NCBI RefSeq assembly: GCF_003096555.1
Contig: NZ_QEKM01000001.1
Coordinates: 1,488,001-1,552,000, forward strand
Direction: 5' to 3'
DNA: 64,000 nt
DNA from: Simplicispira sp. 125
GTDB taxonomy: Bacteria > Pseudomonadota > Gammaproteobacteria > Burkholderiales > Burkholderiaceae_C
Shown here: piece by piece, positions 26,762 to 34,561 of the stretch
Layout: every line of letters begins with the position of its first letter
How positions within the stretch are numbered: position 1 is the stretch's first letter
Position numbers and translations under genes: made by a program
Notes under the pieces: generated by a model
What the model was told of the DNA's origin: nothing
The model's input: the letters and a program-made list of their open reading frames with translations, nothing else
Database searches by the model: none

Positions 26762-27112
26762 ATGGCCCTGCCGCACACTGCCTCCTCCGAAATCGTTCGC
26801 ATCGCACCGCTCGGAACCGCGCTTGCAGGCGCCGTGACCAGCGCCATCCTGAAGGCCAATGAGCTGGAGGTAATCCGCATCGTGGTGCCCAAGGGCAAAA
26901 CCCTGCCACAGCATCAGGTACCAGGTGAGATCACGTTTTACTGCATCGAGGGCGAGGTGGAACTGCAAACCGAAAGGGCGGCGCAGGTACTGGCGGCGGG
27001 TGATTTCGTGCACCTGCGGGGTGGCGCAGCGCACGCGCTCACGGGGCACACCGATGCCTCGCTGCTGTTGACGATCAGCTTATGTACGGCGCGCGACGGT
27101 CTGCCCGGCTGA
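26762..27112 (+). CDS. Small cupin-domain protein (last gene of catabolic cluster)
   Basis: A 116-aa single cupin with the second His missing or shifted: LPQHQVPGEITFYCIEGEVE and then LAAGDFVHLRGGAAHALTGH. It differs in sequence from the cupin at 17669. AAGGAAACC precedes the ATG at 26762, which I prefer to an in-frame ATG 15 bp upstream. A 97-bp gap separates it from the hydrolase gene, so it may be transcribed separately. No function can be assigned. It resembles the anti-sigma or detoxifying cupins often annotated only by fold. Confidence 0.75.
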   Translation: MALPHTASSEIVRIAPLGTALAGAVTSAILKANELEVIRIVVPKGKTLPQHQVPGEITFYCIEGEVELQTERAAQVLAAGDFVHLRGGAAHALTGHTDASLLLTISLCTARDGLPG

Positions 27113-27193
27113 CAGCGCCGCCCGCTGACACCTGATGCGATGGGCGTCCTACACGCACGCCGCCGGAACCGCACGATAGTGGATGCATCGGCT

Positions 27194-27223
27194 TGGCGCG
27201 CAAACATTTCGTTTGTGGCGCCA
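27194..27223 (+). promoter_or_regulatory. Hairpin/inverted repeat upstream of the small lipoprotein gene
   Basis: TGGCGCGCAAAC and GTTTGTGGCGCCA form a long inverted repeat with a five-base ATTTC loop and one bulge. It sits 30-60 bp before the ATG of the glycine-zipper lipoprotein, so it could be an operator or a structured 5' untranslated region. Confidence 0.4.
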
Positions 27224-27252
27224 GTGTTCCACTTCGCAGAAAGGCCCACGCC

Positions 27253-27489
27253 ATGATGTCCCGTCACTTTGCTCTTGCCATCGCCCTCACCGCCACCCTG
27301 GGTCTGGGCGCATGCTCCTCTAACCCCACCAACACGCAGATCGGCACTGGCGTTGGCGCAGTGGTCGGCGGCGTCGCCGGTGGAGCCTTGCTTGGCACAG
27401 GCGGCGCCATTGCCGGCGCTGCCGGTGGCGCCCTGGTGGGCCATGAGCTGGGTGAGGACCGGGATCAGCGCCGCGCCCCTCGTCGCTGA
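27253..27489 (+). CDS. Glycine-zipper lipoprotein (OsmB-like)
   Basis: A 78-aa protein with a lipoprotein signal peptide (lipobox LGAC, about residues 16-19) followed by a glycine zipper, IGTGVGAVVGGVAGGALLG and AIAGAAGGALVGHELG, and a basic tail. The layout is like the osmotically induced lipoprotein OsmB. It is likely an outer-membrane-associated protein of unknown role. Two adjacent ATG codons (27253 and 27256) are equally plausible. The DedA gene is convergent and ends only 6 bp away. Confidence 0.85.
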   Translation: MMSRHFALAIALTATLGLGACSSNPTNTQIGTGVGAVVGGVAGGALLGTGGAIAGAAGGALVGHELGEDRDQRRAPRR

Positions 27490-27495
27490 GAATTC

Positions 27496-28140
27496 TTATG
27501 CGCTTTTGGCCCTGGAGCCGCGCCACGCACCAAACAGGGCAATCAACCCGGGGATGAAGATCAGCGCCCAGATGATCTTGTCCAGGTGTTCACGCACCCA
27601 GGCCAGGTTGCCAAAAAAGTAGCCCGCCGTGCAGATGCCCACCACCCACAGCACAGCGCCACCCACGTTGAAGGCAGTGAACCTGCCCCGCTCCATGGCA
27701 GCCACGCCCGCCACAAAGGGCGCAAAGGTGCGGATAAACGGCATAAAGCGCGCCAACACGATGGTGATGCCGCCGTAGCGTTCATAAAAGGCATGTGCCT
27801 GGTCGAACGCACGGCGATTGAACCAGCGCGAGTTCTCCCACTGGAACACTTTGGGCCCAAAGTAGCGGCCAATGCTGTAGTTGCTTTGGTCGCCCAGAAC
27901 GGCGGCCGCCAAGAGCACAACCACGGCAGGCACGAACTCCATCAGCCCGGCGCCGCACAGCGCGCCCACGATGAACAGCAACGAATCGCCCGGCAAGAAG
28001 GGCATGACGACCACGCCGGTTTCCACAAAAACAATGAGAAACAGCAGCGCATACACCCACACGCCATAGGCCACCACAAAGGCTTCAAGGTGTTTGTCCA
28101 CATGCAGGATGAAGTCGATCAGGAAGGCAATGATTTCCAT
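27496..28140 (-). CDS. DedA family inner-membrane protein
   Basis: A 214-aa polytopic membrane protein. The DedA motif is seen in FVETGVVVMPFLPGDSLLFI and in GDQSNYSIGRYFG, then in FERYGG-like and ARFMPFIRTFAPFVAGVAAM. DedA proteins act as phospholipid (undecaprenyl phosphate or phosphatidylethanolamine) flippases and are needed for envelope integrity. I chose the ATG at 28140, which is followed by MEIIAFLIDF; longer frames run into mutL on the other strand. It diverges from mutL with a gap of about 63 bp that must carry both promoters. Confidence 0.93.
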   Translation of the reverse strand: MEIIAFLIDFILHVDKHLEAFVVAYGVWVYALLFLIVFVETGVVVMPFLPGDSLLFIVGALCGAGLMEFVPAVVVLLAAAVLGDQSNYSIGRYFGPKVFQWENSRWFNRRAFDQAHAFYERYGGITIVLARFMPFIRTFAPFVAGVAAMERGRFTAFNVGGAVLWVVGICTAGYFFGNLAWVREHLDKIIWALIFIPGLIALFGAWRGSRAKSA

Positions 28141-28203
28141 GGGGCTCTCTAAGGATTGGGCCGCATTATCCCCAGCAATCTTTGGCCTTCTAAAATCGGC
28201 TGG

Positions 28204-30138
28204 GTGACCCCAACCGATTCCACTCCTCCCGCCCGCCGCCCCATCCGCGACCTGCCCGACGAACTCATCAGCCAGATTGCGGCCGGCGAAGTCGTGGAGC
28301 GCCCTGCCTCGGTGGTGCGAGAACTGGTAGACAACGCCCTGGACGCCGGTGCCACACAAATCACCGTGCGGCTGCTGGCAGGCGGCGTGCGGCTGATTGC
28401 AGTGGAGGACGACGGCGGCGGTATTCCGCAAAGCGAACTCCCCGTGGCACTGCGCCGCCATGCGACCAGCAAGATCACCAATCTGCACGACCTGGAAACC
28501 GTGGCCACCATGGGGTTTCGGGGCGAGGCACTGGCCGCCATTGCCTCGGTATCAGAAATGGCCCTGCTCTCGCGCCCCGCTGCGCAGGCAAGCGCTTTTT
28601 TGCTCGATGCGCGCAGCGGTGAGCTGCGCCCCGTGGCCCGCAGCAGCGGTACTACCGTTGAAGTGAAAGAACTGTTCTTCAGCACCCCGGCACGGCGCAA
28701 GTTTCTCAAGCAGGATGCCACCGAGCTGGCCCATTGCGTGGAAGCCGTGCGCCGCCACGCGCTGGCGCGGCCCGACGTAGGTTTTGCCATCTGGCACGAA
28801 GGCAAGCTGGTGGAACAGTGGCGCGCCACGCTGGTACAGGGCGAGCCCGACCAGGGCCATGCCCTGGCACGCCGCCTGACTGATGTGCTGGGCGAGGATT
28901 TCGTGGCGCAATCGGTGCCGGTACAACACAGCGAGGGACGGCTCACCATCACCGGCCGTGCGGGCCTGCCCAGCGCCGCACGCTCGCGTGCCGACCAGCA
29001 GTATTGCTACGTCAACGGCCGCTTTGTGCGCGACAAGGTCATCACGCACGCCGCGCGCAGCGCCTACGAAGACGTGCTGCACGGTCAGCGCCAGCCGGTG
29101 TATGCGCTGTACATCGACATCGACCCGGCGCGCGTGGACGTGAACGTGCACCCGACCAAGATCGAGGTCCGCTTTCGCGACAGCCGCGAAGTGCACCAGG
29201 CGGTGCGCCACGCGGTGGAAAACGCCCTGGCTGTCCCCCGCGCTGCAGCGCTGATGGCGGCACCTGCGCCCGCCGTTTCGACAGAGAATTTAGAGAAAAA
29301 ATGGCCTCCAACGCCCACCCATCAAGCGCAATCAGCTATCAAATTCGATGAAAGAGTAGGCCACAAGGTTTCTGACCTGGGCGCCTTGTGGGGCACAGCG
29401 CCCAACCCCACCGATCAGCCCTTGAGCCTGCCCACGGCCCTACCAGCGCAGGCCTGGACTCCCCCGCTGCAAGCCGCCATGGCAGAAAGCGGCCAGCCCT
29501 CCAACGCCACCGTGTCCTTTCTGGCCCAGCCCGGCACCGCCAACGGCACCCCTTGGCCCCTGGGCCGGGCGCTGGCGCAGTTGCACGGCGTGTACATCCT
29601 GGCGGAAAACACCCAGGGTCTGGTGCTGGTGGACATGCACGCCGCACACGAACGCATCGTCTATGAGCGCCTCAAGGCCCAGATCGACAGCAGTGCCCGC
29701 ATTGCCAGCCAGCCCCTGCTGATCCCGGCCACCTTTGCCGCCACCCCCGAAGAGGTAGCCACCGCCGAAACCTGCCACGAGACCCTGGCCTTGCTGGGCC
29801 TGGAGGTGGTGCCGTTTTCGCCCAAAACCCTGGCCGTGCGCGCCGTGCCCACCACGCTGGCCCAAGGCGATGCCGTGGAGCTGGCGCGCAGCGTGCTGGC
29901 TGAACTCAGCACGCACGACGCCAGCACCGTGGTGCAGCGCGCGCAGAACGAAATTCTCGGCACCATGGCCTGCCACGGCGCCGTGCGGGCCAACCGCAAA
30001 CTCACCATCGACGAGATGAATGCCCTGCTGAGACAGATGGAAACCACTGAACGGTCGGACCAGTGCAACCATGGGCGGCCGACGTGGCGGCAGCTCAGCA
30101 TGCGGGAGCTGGACGCACTGTTTTTACGGGGCCGCTAA
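28204..30138 (+). CDS. mutL: DNA mismatch repair protein MutL
   Basis: A 644-aa protein coordinating mismatch repair after MutS. The GHKL ATPase domain shows PDELISQIAAGEVVERPASV, the FRGEALAAIASV loop and FSTPARRKFLK. The C-terminal part has VDMHAAHERIVYERLK, fitting the DQHA(x)2E(x)4E endonuclease motif with Met for Gln, and CNHGRPTWRQL; so it may nick DNA itself, in keeping with the lack of MutH in this lineage. Residues about 361-382 in the linker come from a palindromic repeat. The GTG at 28204 matches related N-termini; a TTG at 28156 is the alternative. Confidence 0.95.
   Translation: MTPTDSTPPARRPIRDLPDELISQIAAGEVVERPASVVRELVDNALDAGATQITVRLLAGGVRLIAVEDDGGGIPQSELPVALRRHATSKITNLHDLETVATMGFRGEALAAIASVSEMALLSRPAAQASAFLLDARSGELRPVARSSGTTVEVKELFFSTPARRKFLKQDATELAHCVEAVRRHALARPDVGFAIWHEGKLVEQWRATLVQGEPDQGHALARRLTDVLGEDFVAQSVPVQHSEGRLTITGRAGLPSAARSRADQQYCYVNGRFVRDKVITHAARSAYEDVLHGQRQPVYALYIDIDPARVDVNVHPTKIEVRFRDSREVHQAVRHAVENALAVPRAAALMAAPAPAVSTENLEKKWPPTPTHQAQSAIKFDERVGHKVSDLGALWGTAPNPTDQPLSLPTALPAQAWTPPLQAAMAESGQPSNATVSFLAQPGTANGTPWPLGRALAQLHGVYILAENTQGLVLVDMHAAHERIVYERLKAQIDSSARIASQPLLIPATFAATPEEVATAETCHETLALLGLEVVPFSPKTLAVRAVPTTLAQGDAVELARSVLAELSTHDASTVVQRAQNEILGTMACHGAVRANRKLTIDEMNALLRQMETTERSDQCNHGRPTWRQLSMRELDALFLRGR
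29288..29350 (-). repeat. Palindromic repeat (family 1) inside mutL
   Basis: Reverse-orientation copy. On the plus strand it reads AGAAAAAATGGCCTCCAACG, CCCACCCATCAAGCGCAATC, AGCTATCAAATT, the complement of the ATAGCT...AGCGCTTGAT...GAGGCCATTTTT form. It lies in the poorly conserved linker of MutL and encodes the LEKKWPPTPTHQAQSAIKF stretch in frame. Confidence 0.7.
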
Positions 30139-30156
30139 AGCAGCCCCTCCACCCCC

Positions 30157-30180
30157 AAAAACCCGCCTTTGCGGGTTTTT
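30157..30180. terminator. Rho-independent terminator after mutL (bidirectional)
   Basis: AAAAACCCGC and GCGGGTTTTT pair across a CTTT loop, with T-runs on both strands. It can end the mutL transcript and would also have terminated the decayed gene that lies on the opposite strand. Confidence 0.85.
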
Positions 30181-30430
30181 ATCGGCGCCCAGGCGCACCT
30201 GTGTCTTGCTGCACAGGCTCTTCCGCTGGGCCACTTCAAACGACTGCACGATAACGGGCGATGCCTTGGTGGCGCAGCCGTACCGGGCCAGCACCTCCAC
30301 GAAGGTCGGAATCTGGATCTGGCCGTTGAATTGCGGGTCGCGATCAACCCAAAGCGGTATGGCGCGCAGGCTGACAGCCCAGTACAAAAACCAAGGCCAG
30401 CAAACCAGTTGCCGCAAAGTGTGTGTGCAT
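30169..30430 (-). pseudogene. Decayed glycerophosphodiester phosphodiesterase (GlpQ-like lipoprotein) remnant
   Basis: Read on the minus strand, an ATG at 30430 opens a lipoprotein signal peptide, MHTHFAATGLLALVFVLGC, whose frame stops at 30344. In another frame, from about 30348 downwards, the sequence FNGQIQIPTFVEVL joins directly to SPVIVQSFEVAQRKSLCSKT. These are two well-separated GlpQ motifs (IPTF-EV and P-VQSFE-), so the middle of the gene, including the active site, is deleted. The remnant ends near a terminator. A frameshift, a large deletion and a missing C-terminus all support a pseudogene. Confidence 0.7.
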
Positions 30431-30479
30431 GTTTTTCTGCGCTTGGAATGGTTCAGGCTTCGCACTGTGCCGGCCCGTG

Positions 30480-30581
30480 ATTCTGTTTCCAGATCATTCG
30501 TGTCCAGGCGCGAAGCCTACGATCAGTGCTGTAGCACGGCAAGGCGAAGCAACAACGACACGGATGGTTTAGACATGGAAT
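30480..30581. repeat. MITE-like 102-bp element, copy B
   Basis: The near-identical partner of the element at 8373-8473: it starts ATTCTGTTTCCAGATCATTC and ends GATGGTTTAGACATGGAAT, with the shared inner motif GGCAAGGCGAAGCAACAACG. It lies directly upstream of the decayed GlpQ-like gene and about 180 bp before gdhA. No coding capacity. Confidence 0.75.
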
Positions 30582-30700
30582 GAGACAGGGGCATGAAGGC
30601 CTGAAACGCACCATGAAAGACAGGATCCGCACCGATTTCGGGCGCTGATGCACCAAATTTGATTCAACGCATAGTTTTGGCGCATGCGGTCATGATCTTT

Positions 30701-30709
30701 TGGCATAAT
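30701..30709 (+). promoter_or_regulatory. Candidate extended -10 promoter of gdhA
   Basis: TGGCATAAT fits the extended -10 pattern TGnTATAAT with one mismatch. It lies 55 bp before the gdhA ATG. No well-spaced -35 box is visible, which is tolerable for extended -10 promoters. The rest of the 625-bp gap holds the terminator, pseudogene and MITE-like repeat listed here. Confidence 0.4.
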
Positions 30710-30763
30710 GCTGATGTTGCGGTGCCGCATTGCCCGCTTTTCCATCCAAAAGGTCCTCTGAAT

Positions 30764-32107
30764 ATGAAGTACGAGTCCGTAGGCAGCTTCCTCGAGCAAG
30801 TAGCACAGCGCAACCCCGGTCAACCTGAGTTTCTCCAGGCCGTCACCGAAGTGATGGAAAGCCTCTGGCCCTTCATTCAAAAGAATCCCCGTTACGCTGA
30901 ACACAGCCTGCTTGAGCGGCTGGTGGAGCCTGAGCGCGTCATCATGTTCCGCGTGTCCTGGATGGACGACCACGGCACTGTGCAGGTCAACCGCGGCTAC
31001 CGCATCCAGCACAGCATGGCCATTGGCCCTTACAAGGGCGGCCTGCGCTTTCACCCCTCGGTCAATCTCTCGGTGCTCAAATTCCTGGCGTTCGAACAGA
31101 CCTTCAAGAACGCACTGACCACGCTGCCCATGGGCGGCGGCAAGGGCGGCTCTGACTTTGACCCCAAGGGCAAGAGCCCGGCCGAAGTCATGCGCTTCTG
31201 CCAGGCGTTTGCGAGCGAACTGTTCCGCCATATCGGTGCCGACACCGACGTGCCTGCGGGCGACATCGGCGTGGGCGGCCGCGAAGTGGGCTTTATTGCT
31301 GGCATGTACAAAAAGCTCAGCAACCGTGCCGACTGCGTGTTCACGGGCAAAGGCCTGTCTTTTGGCGGTTCGCTGATCCGCCCCGAAGCGACCGGCTATG
31401 GCACCGTGTATTTCGCTGATGAAATGCTCAAGACCCGCGGCAAGTCGTTCGATGGCCTGCGCGTCTCGGTATCGGGCTCGGGCAACGTGGCCCAGTACGC
31501 GGTCGAAAAAGCCATGGCCCTGGGCGCCAAGGTGGTCACGGTGTCCGATTCAAGCGGCACCATCGTCGATGAAGACGGCTTCACCACCGCCAAGCTGGCC
31601 GAATTGATGGAGGTGAAGAACCACCTCTATGGCCGCGTGAGCGACTACGCCCAGCGCACCGGTGTGAAGTTTGAAGCCGGCAAGACCCCATGGCACGTGC
31701 CGGTGGACGTGGCCCTGCCCTGCGCCACGCAAAACGAGCTGGATGACAAAGACGCCGCCACCCTCATCAAGAACGGCGTGCTGTGCGTGGCCGAAGGCGC
31801 CAACATGCCTTCGACCAACGAGGCCGCCCGGGCGTTCGAAGCCGCTGGCGTGCTGTACGCACCGGGCAAGGCCAGCAACGCCGGTGGCGTCGCCACCTCG
31901 GGTCTGGAAATGAGCCAGAACGCCATGCGCCTGAACTGGACGGCCGAAGAGGTGGACAACCGCCTCTTGATGATCATGCAAGGTATCCACGCCGCCTGTC
32001 TCAAGCACGGCACGCGCGCTGATGGCTCGGTGAGCTACATCGACGGCGCCAACGTGGCCGGCTTCGTCAAGGTGGCCGATGCCATGATGGCGCAGGGCGT
32101 TCTCTGA
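30764..32107 (+). CDS. gdhA: NADP-type glutamate dehydrogenase
   Basis: A 447-aa hexameric-type glutamate dehydrogenase that aminates 2-oxoglutarate with ammonia. It starts MKYESVGSFLEQVAQRNPGQ. The substrate-binding region includes YKGGLRFHPSVNLSVLKFLA and MGGGKGGSDFDPKGKSPAEV, and the nucleotide domain VSGSGNVAQYAVEKAMALGA has the Rossmann glycine pattern. Length and N-terminal half match the small (about 450 aa) NADP-dependent class. The ATG at 30764 follows a weak AAAAGG-like site; the frame extends 105 bp upstream but without family sequence. A strong terminator follows. Confidence 0.95.
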   Translation: MKYESVGSFLEQVAQRNPGQPEFLQAVTEVMESLWPFIQKNPRYAEHSLLERLVEPERVIMFRVSWMDDHGTVQVNRGYRIQHSMAIGPYKGGLRFHPSVNLSVLKFLAFEQTFKNALTTLPMGGGKGGSDFDPKGKSPAEVMRFCQAFASELFRHIGADTDVPAGDIGVGGREVGFIAGMYKKLSNRADCVFTGKGLSFGGSLIRPEATGYGTVYFADEMLKTRGKSFDGLRVSVSGSGNVAQYAVEKAMALGAKVVTVSDSSGTIVDEDGFTTAKLAELMEVKNHLYGRVSDYAQRTGVKFEAGKTPWHVPVDVALPCATQNELDDKDAATLIKNGVLCVAEGANMPSTNEAARAFEAAGVLYAPGKASNAGGVATSGLEMSQNAMRLNWTAEEVDNRLLMIMQGIHAACLKHGTRADGSVSYIDGANVAGFVKVADAMMAQGVL

Positions 32108-32130
32108 GCGGCGGCTAATACCTCCAGCGA

Positions 32131-32154
32131 AAGGGACCCTCGGGTCCCTTTTTT
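32131..32154. terminator. Rho-independent terminator after gdhA
   Basis: AAGGGACCC and GGGTCCCTT form a nearly loopless palindrome followed by a T-run on the plus strand. It separates gdhA from the convergent GT20 gene and extends into the last codons of that gene. Confidence 0.85.
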
Positions 32155-33700
32155 ATGCCGCTTTGGGCTCCTCCGCCACCAGGGGATGCACAGGCGTTTC
32201 GGACAGCGCCGAAAAACGCCCGAGGACATGGCGCGTCCAGTAGCCAATGTCATAACGCTGCACCTGCGCCAGCATGCGGCCCATACGCTCGCGCTGTTCG
32301 CCCTCGCCCATGGCCAGGGCTTCATCCAGCGTGTCGTCCAGCGAACTGCGGCTGAAGGGGTTGACCAGGACGGCGTCTTCCAGTTCCATGGCAGCACCCG
32401 AAAACTCGGACAGCACCAGCACACCCGCCTCGCCCTGCTTGGCCGCCACGAATTCCTTGGCCACCAGGTTCAGGCCGTCGCGCAGCGGTGTGATCCAGGC
32501 AATGTCGGCGGCTCGGTAGGCACACACCACTTCCTCGAACGCGAGCGGCGTGGTCGAGAGGTGGATGGGCAGCCAGTGCAGCGTGCCAAAGTGGCCGTTG
32601 ATGCGGCCCACCAGTTGCTCTATTTTTTGCTGCTCAGCGCGGTAGATCTCCATGCCTTCAGCAGCCGCCACCGTGACCAGCAGCAACTTCACCCGCCCGT
32701 GCAGGTCGGAGCGGCGCTTGAGCAGGCGCTCAAAGGCTTCAAGCTGCTGGCGCCCGCCCTTGGCATAGTCCACGCGGCTCACCGAGACGATCAGCGTTTC
32801 GGTGTTCATGTCTTTACGGATGCGCTCGGTGCGCGCCTTGCCTTCGGGCGAGTTCACCGCCTTGGCGATGAGCGCGGGCGCCGTACCAATGGGGCAGGTA
32901 TCGATGACGATGCTGCGCCCTTGCATATCGAGCTGCACCGTGACGCGCGGCTCGGACAAGGCGCAGGCGCGCTGAATGATCGGCAAGCTGACAGGCGCCT
33001 CGTGCCGCACCACGCTGCTGCGCAGGCTCTCGACCACGGCGCAGAAGTTCTGTGCAAAACGCGGCACGTGAAAGCCCACCAGGTCGCAGCACAGCAGGCT
33101 GTTGATGATCTCATCGCGCCAGGGCAGGATATTGAAGGCATCAGGCCCCGGGAACTGCGTGTGATGAAAGAACGCAATCTTCAGATCTGGCCGCATCGAG
33201 CGGATGAAGCCCGGCACCAGCCACAGGTTGTAGTCGTGCACCCAGACCACGGCGCCGTGCGCCGCCTCGGCGCACGCTGCCTCGGCAAAGCGGCGGTTCA
33301 CCTCGCGAAAATCGGCCCAGTGGATGTTTTCGGTGGAATACAGCCAGGGGAAGGTGTGGATCACCGGCCAGAGCGCCTCTTTCGAGGTCACATGGTAGAA
33401 CTGGTGAATCTTGGCGGCCTCCAGCGGCAGGCGCATCACGTCGTAGTTGCCGTAGCTGTCGCTCACCGTGATACGGCGCTCAAAATCCTGCGCCTTGCCG
33501 GTCGTTGGCTTTTTCTTCCAGGCGACCCACACAGCCTTGTCGACGTGGCTGAAAAAACCCTTGATGGCTGGAATGATGCCGTTGGGGCTGCGCGGCTCGC
33601 GCATCACCGTCTTGCCGTCTTCCACCACCTCCTCGTAGGGCTGGCGGTGGTAAACAACGACGAGTTCGTTCTTGAGATCTTGGGAGGCGAGCGTGTTCAT
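32153..33700 (-). CDS. ggpS: GT20 glycosyltransferase, probably glucosylglycerol-phosphate synthase
   Basis: A 515-aa retaining glycosyltransferase of the trehalose-phosphate-synthase family. It opens VVVYHRQPYEEVVEDGKTV, then has SPNGIIPAIKGFF, FYHVTSKEALWPVIHTFPW and DPA-less HHTQFPGPDAFNILPW, all as I recall from cyanobacterial GgpS. OtsA proteins instead start with an NR-SAGGL segment and use FFLHIPFP. DIAWITPLRDGLNLVAKEFV is common to both. GgpS joins ADP-glucose and glycerol 3-phosphate to make a compatible solute. The next gene upstream encodes a phosphatase, 14 bp away. OtsA (trehalose) function remains possible. Confidence 0.75.
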   Translation of the reverse strand: MNTLASQDLKNELVVVYHRQPYEEVVEDGKTVMREPRSPNGIIPAIKGFFSHVDKAVWVAWKKKPTTGKAQDFERRITVSDSYGNYDVMRLPLEAAKIHQFYHVTSKEALWPVIHTFPWLYSTENIHWADFREVNRRFAEAACAEAAHGAVVWVHDYNLWLVPGFIRSMRPDLKIAFFHHTQFPGPDAFNILPWRDEIINSLLCCDLVGFHVPRFAQNFCAVVESLRSSVVRHEAPVSLPIIQRACALSEPRVTVQLDMQGRSIVIDTCPIGTAPALIAKAVNSPEGKARTERIRKDMNTETLIVSVSRVDYAKGGRQQLEAFERLLKRRSDLHGRVKLLLVTVAAAEGMEIYRAEQQKIEQLVGRINGHFGTLHWLPIHLSTTPLAFEEVVCAYRAADIAWITPLRDGLNLVAKEFVAAKQGEAGVLVLSEFSGAAMELEDAVLVNPFSRSSLDDTLDEALAMGEGEQRERMGRMLAQVQRYDIGYWTRHVLGRFSALSETPVHPLVAEEPKAA

Positions 33701-33714
33701 GCGTGTCCTTTCTT

Positions 33715-34428
33715 TCAGTGAATGCGCTGCAAAGCGTCAAGCACGCCGGCAGCGCCCTCTTTTGCGCTCCAGTGCACGTTGGGCAAGCCTGCTGCGGCCT
33801 CGGCCAGCAGCGGTTCACGGTTGGCGACGATGACCCCTTGCAAGCCGGTCTGGAACAGCGAGAGATCGTTCAGGGTGTCGCCCGCCACCAAGGTGCGCTC
33901 GGGCGACAGGTTCAGCGCATCGAGGGTGCGCAGCAGCGTGGGACCTTTTTGCACGCCGCGCGGCAGCACATCAAAATAACGCTCGGCCGACAACAGCACG
34001 TCATAACCCTCTGCCACCAGCTCGGTGCGCGCTGCGCTGGCGAGCTCTACATCGGAATAGAAGCAGGACACGCGCCGCCCTTCCACCACGGGCTGCTCTT
34101 GCAGGTGCGGGTGGCGCGCCAGAATGCTGCGCACCATTGCTGGGGTGTGCTGCGGCCAGCCCTCGTCCAGCCAGCGCTCCAGCGCGGGCAGCGGCGTGCG
34201 GGCGGCTCCGGCATACACGGCCGTGCCCACGTCGGAAATGATGTGGTCGGGTTGCAGCGGCAACCCATCGAGCACATCGCGCATGGTGGTCAAGCTGCGC
34301 CCAGTCACATAGATCAACACGATCTCATCGCGCCGCTGGCCAATCCAGTCGTAGAGCGCGGCACGCTCGTGGGCATTACCGCCCAGAAAAGTGCCATCGA
34401 GGTCGGTGGCGAGGATGGTTGGGTGCAT
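33715..34428 (-). CDS. HAD-IIB phosphatase, sucrose-phosphatase-like
   Basis: A 237-aa HAD hydrolase. LATDLDGTFLGG carries the Asp nucleophile, IYVTGRSLTTMRDV motif II and the C-terminal VAGDTLNDLSLFQTGLQGVI motif IV. The last of these and EGRRVSCFYSDVE resemble sucrose-6-phosphate phosphatases rather than OtsB. It likely removes the phosphate from the product of the adjacent GT20 enzyme. The start is the ATG at 34428, with AAAGGAGC upstream. It follows the MscS gene by 133 bp, with a terminator between. Confidence 0.85.
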   Translation of the reverse strand: MHPTILATDLDGTFLGGNAHERAALYDWIGQRRDEIVLIYVTGRSLTTMRDVLDGLPLQPDHIISDVGTAVYAGAARTPLPALERWLDEGWPQHTPAMVRSILARHPHLQEQPVVEGRRVSCFYSDVELASAARTELVAEGYDVLLSAERYFDVLPRGVQKGPTLLRTLDALNLSPERTLVAGDTLNDLSLFQTGLQGVIVANREPLLAEAAAGLPNVHWSAKEGAAGVLDALQRIH

Positions 34429-34525
34429 GGGCGCTCCTTTGGTGAAGGGTGGGCGAAGTCCGGCAGCGTGGCGGGCAGATGGCAAAGCCGCTGCCGCTTG
34501 AAATGCCTGCCAGACAAAAAGTGTG

Positions 34526-34554
34526 AAAAGGCCACGGCCGCAAGGCCCGTGACC
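34526..34554 (-). terminator. Rho-independent terminator after the MscS-type gene
   Basis: On the minus strand GGTCACGGGCC and GGCCGTGGCC pair around TTGC and are followed by TTTT. It sits directly after the channel gene and before the HAD phosphatase gene, so the two may be separate transcripts with partial read-through. Confidence 0.65.
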
Positions 34555-34561
34555 CTGGCGA

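Noticed and set aside
17669..27112. The 17-27 kb cluster as a nicotinate (nic) degradation operon
   Set aside because: An amidase and a maleate-isomerase-like gene fit the end of that pathway, but no hydroxylase of the NicAB type or ring-cleaving enzyme is present, and the isomerase-like protein lacks one of the two needed cysteines.
30071..30583. A 170-codon plus-strand frame after mutL
   Set aside because: It spans the end of mutL, a terminator, the pseudogene and a MITE-like repeat, so it is chance.
32615..32660. Possible repeat copy in the GT20 gene
   Set aside because: TTTTTTGCTGCTCAGCGC is suggestive, but the paired arm is absent and the protein sequence there is normal for the family.
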